A stretch of DNA of 64,000 bases from UMGS1696 sp963642885 (GTDB taxonomy: Bacteria; Bacillota; Clostridia; Oscillospirales; CAG-272): assembly GCA_963642885.1 (NCBI GenBank), contig CAVIJI010000001.1, forward strand, positions 1-64,000, written 5' to 3'. This document shows, one piece after another, positions 43,521 through 51,689 of the stretch (positions are counted from its first letter, which is position 1; every line of letters begins with the position of its first letter). The notes beneath the pieces were generated by a model that worked only from the letters and a program-made list of their open reading frames with translations, did no database searches and was not told the DNA's origin. The position numbers and the translations under genes are program-made.

Positions 43521-45119
43521 TTATTTAACCCATTCGTTCGGTGTGGTCGAGAAATCGATTTCCTCTTTCATGGCGGAAAGGGGTCTCCACTCATTCCAGT
43601 TTACCGAATATTTCTTCATCTTTTCGTAGAAGCGGCGGCCGTCCTCTTCGTTCGGATGCAGATACAGCTTAACGGCATCCCACTGCATGCATGAGCGGTC
43701 TATGCGTTCCTTCTCGGCATCGTTTGCGGCTGCGAGTGCGGATTCCCACCAGCCGTCGATTTCCTTTTCGTGTTCCGCGTATTCTTCACGCGGAATGATG
43801 TCAAACGGATGGTTCCAGATATTGAAGTGTCTGCCGTTTGACTTCTCGAGCGTAAAGTCGATGAATTTTTCGATGCCTTCCCAGCCTTTTCCGTAGTAAC
43901 CGCGTAAGAAGTCCTTCTTATACGAGTCGAGCTCCTCGTCGCTCATATAAGGATCCCACATAGCACGCGCGAGAAGATATCCTCTGAGTTCTCCGAATTC
44001 ACCGCTTACCGAGTTGTAGTTTCCTTCGGGATACATTCCGACAGCATGATTGTCGGCGAAGAACTGCAGGTTATCCTTCAATACTCTCCAGTTCGGGAAC
44101 GGAGGAACATAATATGAGAAGTCGGTTACGTAATCCCAGATATACAGGCGCTTCGAAATTTTGCCCCACTCGATTATATCGTGCTTGAACGCGGCATTAA
44201 CCTGACAGTCGGGGTCGTTGAGCCCGTGAGAGAAGCAGCATTCGATAGAGCAGAGACGGATGATTACGTTATCGCGGGGCTTCGTGATAAGAGGCGCCTT
44301 GCGTGTGTACTGATATGCGAGAGTATCGATTGATACATCGGGATAATCATCCTTTATGGCGTCTGCAACACGGTTTACGAAACGGATGAGGGTGCCTGCG
44401 TGGCTTCCTTCCTCTTCGTCGACCGCGGCGCACTTTTCGCATTTACAATAGTTTTGGTTATCGTTCTGAGATACCGAGATGATTTTGCATTCGGGATGCT
44501 CGTCGAGTATTTTTCTGACATTTTTTACAACCTTGTTGAATACTTCCTCATCGGATAAGCAAGGCTGACCTACGGGGTCGTTCGTTTCGGCGAGATGAGC
44601 GAGAGTGTGAACGAACAGCTGCCAATGGAAATCGGTGAAGTTTATGTGGTTCTTCTTTCTCCAGTCGTCATTGTGAGTGGAAACCCAGTCTACCTGACGA
44701 TACTCGTATACGGGATTGTACGAGTATGTGTATCCTTCTGCGATGTCGATATCTTCATCGGGAGAACGGAGCATTTCCACGCCGGGCTGCAGGAATCTCC
44801 AGCCGATGCAGCGGTGCAGGAATTCGTAAACGCCGTTCAGCACGCCTGTTTCGGTGTTCGAGCGGATAATAAGATTTCCGAGGGCTTCCTTGATAACAAA
44901 GCCGTCGTTCTTGATTCCGTCGAGCTTCAGCCCCTTGCAAACGTCTTCGGGGGCACCGAGTCTGATTTCGTGACGGTCTTTAAGGCTTGCGCATTCAACG
45001 GGAAGCGTGATGCCTGTCGCCAGCGAAATATACTTAACGAGGATGTCGGCCGCGTCGGAATATCCGTGACTTACTACGGTGAATTCCGAAAGCGGGAGTT
45101 TTGCGATAGTCAGTTTCAT
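43521..45119 (-). CDS. DUF4838 domain protein (putative glycan-active)
   Basis: Protein of 532 aa from ATG 45119 (GGAAAGG upstream); the longer frame to 45206 runs through the promoter. The N-terminal part (about 1-120) resembles the alpha/beta domain preceding GH67- and GH20-like enzymes, and the DUF4838 core carries ISVSQNDNQNYCKCEKCAAVD, IDTLAYQYTRK and LYIWDYVTDFSYY. These proteins are widespread in gut and marine polysaccharide degraders and are presumed glycoside hydrolases, but activity is unproven. No signal peptide, so likely cytoplasmic. Single-gene unit. Confidence 0.8.
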   Translation of the reverse strand: MKLTIAKLPLSEFTVVSHGYSDAADILVKYISLATGITLPVECASLKDRHEIRLGAPEDVCKGLKLDGIKNDGFVIKEALGNLIIRSNTETGVLNGVYEFLHRCIGWRFLQPGVEMLRSPDEDIDIAEGYTYSYNPVYEYRQVDWVSTHNDDWRKKNHINFTDFHWQLFVHTLAHLAETNDPVGQPCLSDEEVFNKVVKNVRKILDEHPECKIISVSQNDNQNYCKCEKCAAVDEEEGSHAGTLIRFVNRVADAIKDDYPDVSIDTLAYQYTRKAPLITKPRDNVIIRLCSIECCFSHGLNDPDCQVNAAFKHDIIEWGKISKRLYIWDYVTDFSYYVPPFPNWRVLKDNLQFFADNHAVGMYPEGNYNSVSGEFGELRGYLLARAMWDPYMSDEELDSYKKDFLRGYYGKGWEGIEKFIDFTLEKSNGRHFNIWNHPFDIIPREEYAEHEKEIDGWWESALAAANDAEKERIDRSCMQWDAVKLYLHPNEEDGRRFYEKMKKYSVNWNEWRPLSAMKEEIDFSTTPNEWVK

Positions 45120-45170
45120 GTTTTTGTTTTCCTTTCCGTAATTTAGTATAATGTACCGAATACTGATTTG

Positions 45171-45199
45171 ATTATAAACGAGATTGACGGAAAAGTCAA
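45171..45199 (-). promoter_or_regulatory. Promoter of the DUF4838 gene
   Basis: Minus strand TTGACT (45194-45199), 17 bp, TATAAT (45171-45176). Confidence 0.8.
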
Positions 45200-45236
45200 G
45201 GTGCAAATGACATTCTTAGGACAAAATAGATAAAAC

Positions 45237-45267
45237 AAAAAAGCAGACTCATTACTGAATCTGCTTT
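45237..45267 (-). terminator. Terminator of tRNA-Leu, minus-strand copy
   Basis: Minus strand AAAGCAGATTC / GAGTCTGCTTT with loop AGTAAT, then TTTTGTTTT. The stem is the same as at the plus-strand tRNA-Leu. Confidence 0.85.
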
Positions 45268-45268
45268 A

Positions 45269-45350
45269 TGCGGAAAACGGGACTTGAACCCGTATGGTGT
45301 GTACCACACGCCCCTCAAACGTGCGCGTCTGCCAGTTCCGCCACTTCCGC
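45269..45350 (-). tRNA. tRNA-Leu (anticodon GAG), second identical copy
   Basis: Reverse complement of the 82-nt gene at 14452-14533, identical over the whole tRNA as read by eye. Anticodon GAG in TTGAGGG, class II variable arm, no CCA encoded. It has its own consensus promoter and a terminator with the shared stem. Confidence 0.95.
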
Positions 45351-45376
45351 ATGCGCCTTTTTATCGGACGTGTGAT

Positions 45377-45405
45377 ATTATATCACGGAGTGACGGATTT
45401 GTCAA
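45377..45405 (-). promoter_or_regulatory. Promoter of tRNA-Leu, minus-strand copy
   Basis: Minus strand TTGACA (45400-45405), 17 bp, TATAAT (45377-45382); both hexamers consensus. Confidence 0.88.
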
Positions 45406-45441
45406 GGGGTTTTGCGAAATATTGCCGAAATTAAAGTAAAA

Positions 45442-45678
45442 TTATGCGGCGGAAACGTATCTCCATACATTTCCCTTGAGGAGAATGAATACGATATCTA
45501 TTACCCACATGATAGGAATGAAAAGGAGAACTATCGCGATGATAAGCGATACGGTGTCTTTTCTGTCGAGAGCGTATACTATGCGGTAGATTCCCCATAC
45601 TATGTCGAGCGCGGGGATTGCAAGGATAACCTTTATGAGCAGAGGCAGGGAGTCCATGGAATCGATAAGTGTTTTCAT
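45442..45678 (-). CDS. Small membrane protein of unknown function
   Basis: Protein of 78 aa, not recognised. Two hydrophobic segments (about 12-30, LPLLIKVILAIPALDIVWGI, and 42-67, VSLIIAIVLLFIPIMWVIDIVF) joined by a short charged turn (DRKD). A GGAGAAAG box precedes the ATG. The amphipathic start and the DIVWGIYRI / WVIDIVF pattern resemble small two-helix membrane proteins encoded singly in many Bacillota. It lies between the tRNA promoter and paralog 4. Confidence 0.7.
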   Translation of the reverse strand: MKTLIDSMDSLPLLIKVILAIPALDIVWGIYRIVYALDRKDTVSLIIAIVLLFIPIMWVIDIVFILLKGNVWRYVSAA

Positions 45679-45751
45679 TTGCTTTCTCCTTTAATAATTA
45701 TATTTTTCGGAATAATCGTATCCCGTTATTAGGACGAAACAAGTGGCCGCT

Positions 45752-47221
45752 TTATGCGTTGGGTTCGATAGCCTCGATCATTTTGTTCAGTGACTTATTC
45801 AGAACCTTCTCGAGAGTCTTCATCTTAGACATATATGTATCCGACTTGGATTCGATGAGCTGGAAGGGAACATCGGCAACACCGGACAGGTTCGAGCCGT
45901 ATACGAAGAAGGGGTCGATATAACAGGTGTCAACTACCAAGTCGAGCATTTCACGTGTTTCTTCGTCGCGTGCTACCTTGCTCTTGAGGATTGTATCGTA
46001 GTATGTGGAAAGAACGTCACGATAGCTGTAGAAGTTCTGCGCTTCGAGAACGGTTGCGGACATATCGGCGTTTACGGCGGTAACGGGAATTGCGAAATAG
46101 GACGAGCCTATGTTGCGGCTTCGATAGAATTCTTCGGATTCATCGTACTTAGGATACGGTATAACACCGAAATCGCTTTCCATATCACGAAGGTATGTAG
46201 CCGCATTTATGTTTGACATATAGAACAATGCCTGGTCGCTCATGAAGAATTCGCTTCCGTACTTTCCGTAGGAGTTTGCGCTGTCTTCATAGAACGAGAG
46301 TGCGGTCTTGAATATGTTGTAGTTCTTTTCCGTTGTCAACGTAGGAGTGAGGTTTCCCGCGTCATCCTTTGAGCAAAGCTCAAGACCTAAGCTCCAAAGA
46401 AGAGCACGTCCGGACTGAAGATCCGAAATCGAGCCGTAGCGGTCATTGCCGGTAAGTGTTCCGTCACCGTCGAGGTCGCTTGCGGCTGCGGTGCACATCT
46501 GAGAGAACAAATCGTATGTCCATTTGCCTTCTCTTACAGTGTTGTAAAGACCGTCCAGTGAATATACGGAGTCGAACGACAGCATATCATAAAGATTCTT
46601 GTTGAAGAATATCATGTTCATATTCTGAACCATGTCGAGCGTGTAGTAACCTACGGCTCCGGGAAGAATACCGCTTACCTCAGCGGCATCGTTCCAACCC
46701 TGGCACCACCACGGCTGATCGAGCTGAAGCTTCGATACTTCCTTAAGGTTCATGAACCAGCCGTGAACTTCGGTTTTCCACCAGTAGTCGGGAGCGACAA
46801 TATCATATGCACCGTCATTTGAAGTTACGCTCTGGCTTATTGTGTTGTTGAAGGTGGTACCGTCGTCGGTAACATCCACAAATTCGAGTTTCACTCCGAA
46901 TTCTTCGGAAACCGTGTTGTTTCTCTCGTATACCGCGTCATTCAGAGCCTCGCCTGTCAGTTCGTCTGCGACAAAGTGGGACAGCTTGCTTGTTCTTATC
47001 AGAGTGGTGCAGGTGGCATCCTCGAAATCGGCAGGCTCAAGTCCGTGAGTCAGCTGTGTTTCCGCTTCTGTTTCGACTGTTGTTTCTCCCGCATCGGCTG
47101 AAGCTGTTTCCGTTGTCTTTGTTTCCGCCTCCGCATCCGTATTGCCGTTGTCCGAGCATGCACAGAGCATTGTTGACATCAGGCAGCTCAGAATCAGCAA
47201 AAACGATACTGCTTTTTTCAT
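45752..47221 (-). CDS. Extracellular solute-binding lipoprotein, paralog 4
   Basis: Protein of 489 aa from ATG 47221 after AGGAG; a frame extension to 47338 crosses the promoter. The signal ends in TMLCAC (Cys22), with a Thr/Glu-rich linker. It shares LTGEALNDAVYERNNTV, YDIVAPDYWW, GKWTYDLFSQM and the acidic loop DLDGDGTLTGND with the other three paralogs. No ABC transporter genes are nearby. Predicted to bind a carbohydrate at the outer membrane face; ligand unknown. Confidence 0.87.
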   Translation of the reverse strand: MKKAVSFLLILSCLMSTMLCACSDNGNTDAEAETKTTETASADAGETTVETEAETQLTHGLEPADFEDATCTTLIRTSKLSHFVADELTGEALNDAVYERNNTVSEEFGVKLEFVDVTDDGTTFNNTISQSVTSNDGAYDIVAPDYWWKTEVHGWFMNLKEVSKLQLDQPWWCQGWNDAAEVSGILPGAVGYYTLDMVQNMNMIFFNKNLYDMLSFDSVYSLDGLYNTVREGKWTYDLFSQMCTAAASDLDGDGTLTGNDRYGSISDLQSGRALLWSLGLELCSKDDAGNLTPTLTTEKNYNIFKTALSFYEDSANSYGKYGSEFFMSDQALFYMSNINAATYLRDMESDFGVIPYPKYDESEEFYRSRNIGSSYFAIPVTAVNADMSATVLEAQNFYSYRDVLSTYYDTILKSKVARDEETREMLDLVVDTCYIDPFFVYGSNLSGVADVPFQLIESKSDTYMSKMKTLEKVLNKSLNKMIEAIEPNA

Positions 47222-47267
47222 TATAAAACATCTCCTGGATTTGTATAAAAAATTATAATACATAGTA

Positions 47268-47296
47268 ATTATACAGTGAAAGCTGTAGTTTGTAAA
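47268..47296 (-). promoter_or_regulatory. Promoter of solute-binding paralog 4
   Basis: Minus strand TTTACA (47291-47296), 17 bp, TATAAT (47268-47273). Confidence 0.78.
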
Positions 47297-47317
47297 TATG
47301 CAATGATGTTTGTTTAC

Positions 47318-47356
47318 AAAAAAATCGCGGAATATCACAAGATATGACGCGATTTT
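47318..47356 (-). terminator. Terminator of clpX
   Basis: Minus strand AAAATCGCG / CGCGATTTT, with an inner ATATC/GATAT helix separated by a symmetric GA/GA internal loop, then a T run. Confidence 0.82.
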
Positions 47357-47364
47357 GTTTTTGA

Positions 47365-48690
47365 TTATTTCAGTGTAAGCTGCGGTTCCTCTGTACCCTT
47401 TATAACGCCTTCAGTGATTGTGACCTTAGCCACATCTTCACGCGACGGAATGGAATACATGAGATTTGTCATGGATTCCTCGAGAATCGAGCGGAGTCCG
47501 CGTGCACCCGTGTTGCGTTCGATGGCGAGGTCCGCAATCGCGCGCAGTGCCTCGGGCGTGAATTCGAGTTCCACATTATCCATTTCGAAAAGCTTTGCAT
47601 ACTGCTTTACAAGGCAGTTCTTCGGCTCACGGAGAATGCGCACCAGTGCATCCGCATCGAGATTTTCGAGGCCGACGATAACGGGAAGACGTCCCACAAG
47701 CTCCGGAATCAGACCGAACTTAACGATATCATGTGCGGTGACATCCTTGAATATGCTTTCGCGGCGTTTTTCTTCTTTTTTCTTGATTTCACCGCCGAAG
47801 CCCATTACGGACCGGCCCTTGCGCTGCTCTATAATCTGGTCGAGAGTATCGAACGCTCCGCCGCAGATAAACAGGATGTTTTCGGTATTGATTTGTATGA
47901 ATTCCTGGTTCGGGTGCTTTCTTCCACCCTGTGGAGGAACATTCGCCACAGTTCCCTCGAGTATTTTCAGCAGAGCCTGCTGTACGCCTTCACCGGAAAC
48001 ATCACGTGTGATGGAACGGTTTTCGCTTCGTCTGGATATCTTGTCGATTTCGTCTATGTAGATAATTCCGCGCTCGGCGAGAGCGATATCGTAATCGGCT
48101 GCCTGAATAAGTCTGAGAAGGATATTCTCCACGTCCTCACCGACGTATCCCGCTTCGGTGAGTGTGGTGGCGTCCGCGATAGCGAACGGGACTTTAAGTG
48201 TTTTCGCCAGAGTCTGAGCGAGGAAGGTTTTGCCTACGCCTGTCGGGCCGATAAGCAGAACATTGCTTTTCTGAATTTCGACTTCGTCGACGGGTGCGGT
48301 TTCCTTGTCTTTTCCGCTGTTTTTCTTGTTCTTTGCGGCATTGTCGAGCTTTTGCTTCGCGTCATTCTGAAGCAGTCTCTTGTAATGGTTGTATACCGCC
48401 ACAGACAGAGCTATTTTCGCTCTGTCCTGTCCGATAATGTATTCATCGAGGGTAGCCTTTATCTCCGTCGGCTTCGGGAGATTCTGTTCCTTGAGAGAGG
48501 AGTGAATTCCCTCATCGGCATCGACGGAAAAGTGATCGAATATGATATCGTTGCATGCTTCTATGCACTTATCGCATATATAAATACCTTTCGGAGAGGG
48601 AATAAGGAATTCTACCTGATCCTCGTCTCTGCCGCAGAAGGCACATTCACGGGAAATCTTTATACGTCCGTTGTTTTTACTTGTTGGCAT
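47365..48690 (-). CDS. clpX: ATP-dependent Clp protease ATP-binding subunit ClpX
   Basis: Protein of 441 aa. N-terminal zinc domain with Cys16, Cys19, Cys39 and Cys42 (CAFCGRDEDQVEF, YICDKC), Walker A GPTGVGKT (148-155), Walker B YIDEIDK (Asp213, Glu214), pore-region GYVGEDVEN and sensor GARGLRS. ClpX unfolds tagged proteins for ClpP. The ClpP-docking tripeptide, usually IGF or LGF, reads MGF (296-298, in KGRSVMGFGG). A Lys/Asn-rich insert (about 108-135) precedes the P-loop. The tig-clpP-clpX order is standard. Confidence 0.97.
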   Translation of the reverse strand: MPTSKNNGRIKISRECAFCGRDEDQVEFLIPSPKGIYICDKCIEACNDIIFDHFSVDADEGIHSSLKEQNLPKPTEIKATLDEYIIGQDRAKIALSVAVYNHYKRLLQNDAKQKLDNAAKNKKNSGKDKETAPVDEVEIQKSNVLLIGPTGVGKTFLAQTLAKTLKVPFAIADATTLTEAGYVGEDVENILLRLIQAADYDIALAERGIIYIDEIDKISRRSENRSITRDVSGEGVQQALLKILEGTVANVPPQGGRKHPNQEFIQINTENILFICGGAFDTLDQIIEQRKGRSVMGFGGEIKKKEEKRRESIFKDVTAHDIVKFGLIPELVGRLPVIVGLENLDADALVRILREPKNCLVKQYAKLFEMDNVELEFTPEALRAIADLAIERNTGARGLRSILEESMTNLMYSIPSREDVAKVTITEGVIKGTEEPQLTLK

Positions 48691-48717
48691 GTGGAGTATC
48701 CCTTTCGATTATTAGAT

Positions 48718-49302
48718 TCAGGGGCGGCGATCGATAACCTTGTCGATGAGTCCGTAGTTAAGTGCCTCTTCGGCCGACATGAAGTTATCGCGTTCGGTAT
48801 CCTTCGCGATTACATCGATAGGCTTTCCCGTGTTCTGTGCGAGGATGGAGTTTAATGTGTCTCTTGTGCGGAGAATGCGGTCGGCGTGAATTTTAATATC
48901 CGTAGCCTGTCCCTGCATACCTCCGAGAGGCTGGTGAATCATAATCTCGCTGTTCGGCAGTGCGAAGCGCTTTCCCTTTGCGCCGGAAGAGAGAAGGAAA
49001 GCACCCATCGATGCCGCCATACCTATGCAGATAGTGGAAACGTCGCATTTGATGTAATTCATCGTGTCGTATATTGCCATGCCTGCGGTGATGGAGCCGC
49101 CGGGGGAATTTATGTAAAGGGAAATATCCTTATCGGGATCTTCAACCTCGAGATAGAGAAGCTGAGCGACAACGAGAGATGCCGTTGTGTCGTTTACTTC
49201 ATCGGCGAGGAAAATGATTCTGTCGTTGAGAAGTCTTGAGTATATATCGTATGAGCGTTCGCCGCGGCTTGTCTGTTCAACTACCATCGGTACAAGTGCC
49301 AT
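48718..49302 (-). CDS. clpP: ATP-dependent Clp protease proteolytic subunit
   Basis: Protein of 194 aa with the catalytic triad Ser98 (GMAASMGAF), His123 (MIHQPLGG) and Asp172 (ERDNFMS). YINSPGGSITAGMAIYDTM forms the oxyanion region. It lies between tig and clpX, 27 bp from the latter. Confidence 0.98.
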   Translation of the reverse strand: MALVPMVVEQTSRGERSYDIYSRLLNDRIIFLADEVNDTTASLVVAQLLYLEVEDPDKDISLYINSPGGSITAGMAIYDTMNYIKCDVSTICIGMAASMGAFLLSSGAKGKRFALPNSEIMIHQPLGGMQGQATDIKIHADRILRTRDTLNSILAQNTGKPIDVIAKDTERDNFMSAEEALNYGLIDKVIDRRP

Positions 49303-49386
49303 AGTAAATGCCTCCTTTGTTCGGGTGTATATAAATTAATTCGGTTATGGCGGATCAATCGTCGCGGATTATCCGTAAAGTCGAAA

Positions 49387-49420
49387 CCGCCGCGTGAGAA
49401 CAGGTTCCCGACAGCGGCGG
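49387..49420 (-). terminator. Hairpin between tig and clpP (possible attenuator)
   Basis: CCGCCGC / GCGGCGG stem with a 20-nt loop followed on the minus strand by TTTCGACTTT. GC-rich with only a weak T tract, so it might lower read-through from tig into clpP or stabilise the upstream mRNA. Confidence 0.55.
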
Positions 49421-49464
49421 CATCAATAAGGAAACTGATTTTTTCAGCTTCTGCTTAATTTTGA

Positions 49465-50787
49465 TTATTCGGCGTCGTGATCGTCGTGAGCGTGTTCGTC
49501 ATGCTCTACTTCGGTAACAACAGCTTTTTCGCGTACGAGCTCGATGGCTTTCTTTACCTTGAGATCCTCGGCTATAGCGGATGAGTCAACGGCTTCCTTA
49601 ACCTTGTCTTCTTCCATGCCGTAGTACTCGGCGAGACGCTTGTACTCTGCTTCGATTTCCTCATCGGATACCTGAAGGTCTTCGATAGAAGCGATCTTTT
49701 CGAGTGCGAGACGTGTCTTTACCTGGCGTTCCGCGTCGGGTCTCATCTGCTCTCTGAGCTTATCGAGATCCATACCGGTGTACTGGAAGTATGTCTTGAG
49801 GTCGAGACCGTTCATTCTCAGTCTGTTGTCGTAGTCACGTACGAGATTTTCGGTTTCGTTAACGTACATGCATTCGGGGATGTCACCCTGAAGCTTTTCG
49901 ATGAGAGCCTTTGTAAGAGCTTCGTCAACGTGAGAGTCGGCGTGCTTTGAGTGAGCTTCTTCTGCCTTTGCCTTTATATCGGCTTTGTATTCGTCGAGAG
50001 TATCGAATTCGGATACGTCCTTGGCGAAATCATCGTCGAGAGCGGGAAGCTCTGTGTATTTAATATCGTGAAGAACACACTTGAATACGGCTTCCTTGCC
50101 TGCGAGCTCTGCGGCATGGTAGTCGGCGGGGAATGTAACGTTTACATCGAACTTGTCGTCAACGGAATGACCGCATACCTGATCCTCGAAGCCGGGGATA
50201 AACTGGCCGGAGCCGAGCTTGAGCTGGTGGCCGTCTGCCTTGCCGCCCTCAAAGGGAACACCGTCAACGAAGCCCTCGAAGTCGATTGTAACGAGGTCGT
50301 CGTTCTGAGCGGGACGATCGCTTACTTCGATCATACGGGAGTTACGTGTCTGAACTCTCTTGAGTTCTTCTTCGACTTCTTCATCTGTAGCGTGTGATAC
50401 GGGACGGTCTACCGCGATTCCGAGATAGTCGGAGATTTCGACATCGGGCTTTGTGAAGTATGTAGCCGAAAGAACGACACCGTTTTCATCGATGGAAACA
50501 ACGTCGAATTCGGGACGGCTTACGATAACTCTCTTTTCGTCGGCGATGGCTGCGGTATATGCGTCGGGAATGATTTCGTTGATGGCGTCTTCGTAGAATA
50601 CTTCCTTGCCGTACATCTTTTCGATGATACTGCGGGGAGCCTTGCCCTTACGGAATCCGGGAATGGTGATGTTCTTAGAGGATTTTTTGAAGACCTTGTT
50701 TATCGCGTTTTCGAATGTGTCGTGGTCGACATCGAATGTAATTTTCTGCTGGTTCGGAGCGATGGTCTCCTGTGATTTCAGGCTCAT
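49465..50787 (-). CDS. tig: Trigger factor
   Basis: Protein of 440 aa, a ribosome-associated chaperone. The ribosome-binding signature is GFRKGKAPRS (44-53), the FKBP-like prolyl isomerase domain begins near 165 (DDLVTIDFEGFVDG), and the C-terminal arms end in a His/Asp-rich tail (EHDEHAHDDHDAE) that might bind metal. First gene of tig-clpP-clpX with its own promoter. Confidence 0.97.
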   Translation of the reverse strand: MSLKSQETIAPNQQKITFDVDHDTFENAINKVFKKSSKNITIPGFRKGKAPRSIIEKMYGKEVFYEDAINEIIPDAYTAAIADEKRVIVSRPEFDVVSIDENGVVLSATYFTKPDVEISDYLGIAVDRPVSHATDEEVEEELKRVQTRNSRMIEVSDRPAQNDDLVTIDFEGFVDGVPFEGGKADGHQLKLGSGQFIPGFEDQVCGHSVDDKFDVNVTFPADYHAAELAGKEAVFKCVLHDIKYTELPALDDDFAKDVSEFDTLDEYKADIKAKAEEAHSKHADSHVDEALTKALIEKLQGDIPECMYVNETENLVRDYDNRLRMNGLDLKTYFQYTGMDLDKLREQMRPDAERQVKTRLALEKIASIEDLQVSDEEIEAEYKRLAEYYGMEEDKVKEAVDSSAIAEDLKVKKAIELVREKAVVTEVEHDEHAHDDHDAE

Positions 50788-50888
50788 TTTAATGTTTCTC
50801 CTTCGAAATTTATATAACTTATGTATTTTTTCCGTAAAAAACAGCTACACAAATGTAAAAATAAACATTGTACCGCATAGCTTTTTAT

Positions 50889-50917
50889 ATTTTACAATTA
50901 ATCGACGGGATTGTCAA
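50889..50917 (-). promoter_or_regulatory. Promoter of tig
   Basis: Minus strand TTGACA (50912-50917), 17 bp, TAAAAT (50889-50894). The roughly 100-nt leader is AT-rich. Confidence 0.78.
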
Positions 50918-50969
50918 TGATTATTGAGCGGAAGTATTTGAATTTTCTGTAAATACTGCGAATATCGCG

Positions 50970-51689
50970 CTAAAATACGCGTTTCGGATAAAAATCGAGG
51001 TAATCCGAGGATATTATTTCCATTCTGATTCCCTCATAGACGGAATACGGCGGTACGGAATAGCAGCCGTGGATATGCCCGAATAAGACATGCCCGATGC
51101 CGTATTTATGCAGTGTCTCGATTATGGGACGGCATACGAAGTCACCGAACACGGGCGGAAAGTGCATGAAAACATACAGCGGAATATCCTCTCTCTCTCC
51201 ACGCAGACGAATCCCATCATCAAGTGAAAGCGAGAGACGCGCACATTCACGTGCGACGATTTTAGAGTAATCCGTGTCGAATATCTTTCCCTGAGCCTTC
51301 GGCTCAACGTACCACCCGCGTGAGAAGCAGATGATTTTTCCGTCGTTTTCATACGCTTTGCAGTGCATGGAGGAGACAGATGTTATCCCCCAGCGTGCGA
51401 AGGCTTCCGACATTTTCTTTTCGCTGCTCCACCAGAAGTCGTGGTTTCCCTTGCCGATTAATTTTTTTCCGTTGAGCTGCTCTATGAACAGAAAATCGCT
51501 TTTTGCCTCATCGAGCCGCATCGCCCATGAAATATCGCCGGGGACGACAACCGTGTCGCCGTCTCCGACGACGGCATTCCAGCGTTTTTGTATTTTTTCC
51601 GTATATCCCTGCCATCTCGAACCGAAAACGTCCATCGGTTTGTCGTTTTCGATCGAGAGATGAAGGTCTGCCATGGCGTAAAGTGCCAT
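50970..51689 (-). CDS. Calcineurin-like metallophosphoesterase
   Basis: Protein of 239 aa. The five-motif metal site is readable: Asp8/His10 (MADLHL), Asp52 (VPGDISWA), Asn82/His83 (GKGNHDFWW), a His in FMHFPP and GHIHG near the C-terminus. The family includes YkuE- and YfcE-like phosphodiesterases; the substrate is unknown. The start overlaps the thrC stop (TAATG), so translation is probably coupled. Last gene of the apgM block. Confidence 0.9.
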   Translation of the reverse strand: MALYAMADLHLSIENDKPMDVFGSRWQGYTEKIQKRWNAVVGDGDTVVVPGDISWAMRLDEAKSDFLFIEQLNGKKLIGKGNHDFWWSSEKKMSEAFARWGITSVSSMHCKAYENDGKIICFSRGWYVEPKAQGKIFDTDYSKIVARECARLSLSLDDGIRLRGEREDIPLYVFMHFPPVFGDFVCRPIIETLHKYGIGHVLFGHIHGCYSVPPYSVYEGIRMEIISSDYLDFYPKRVF

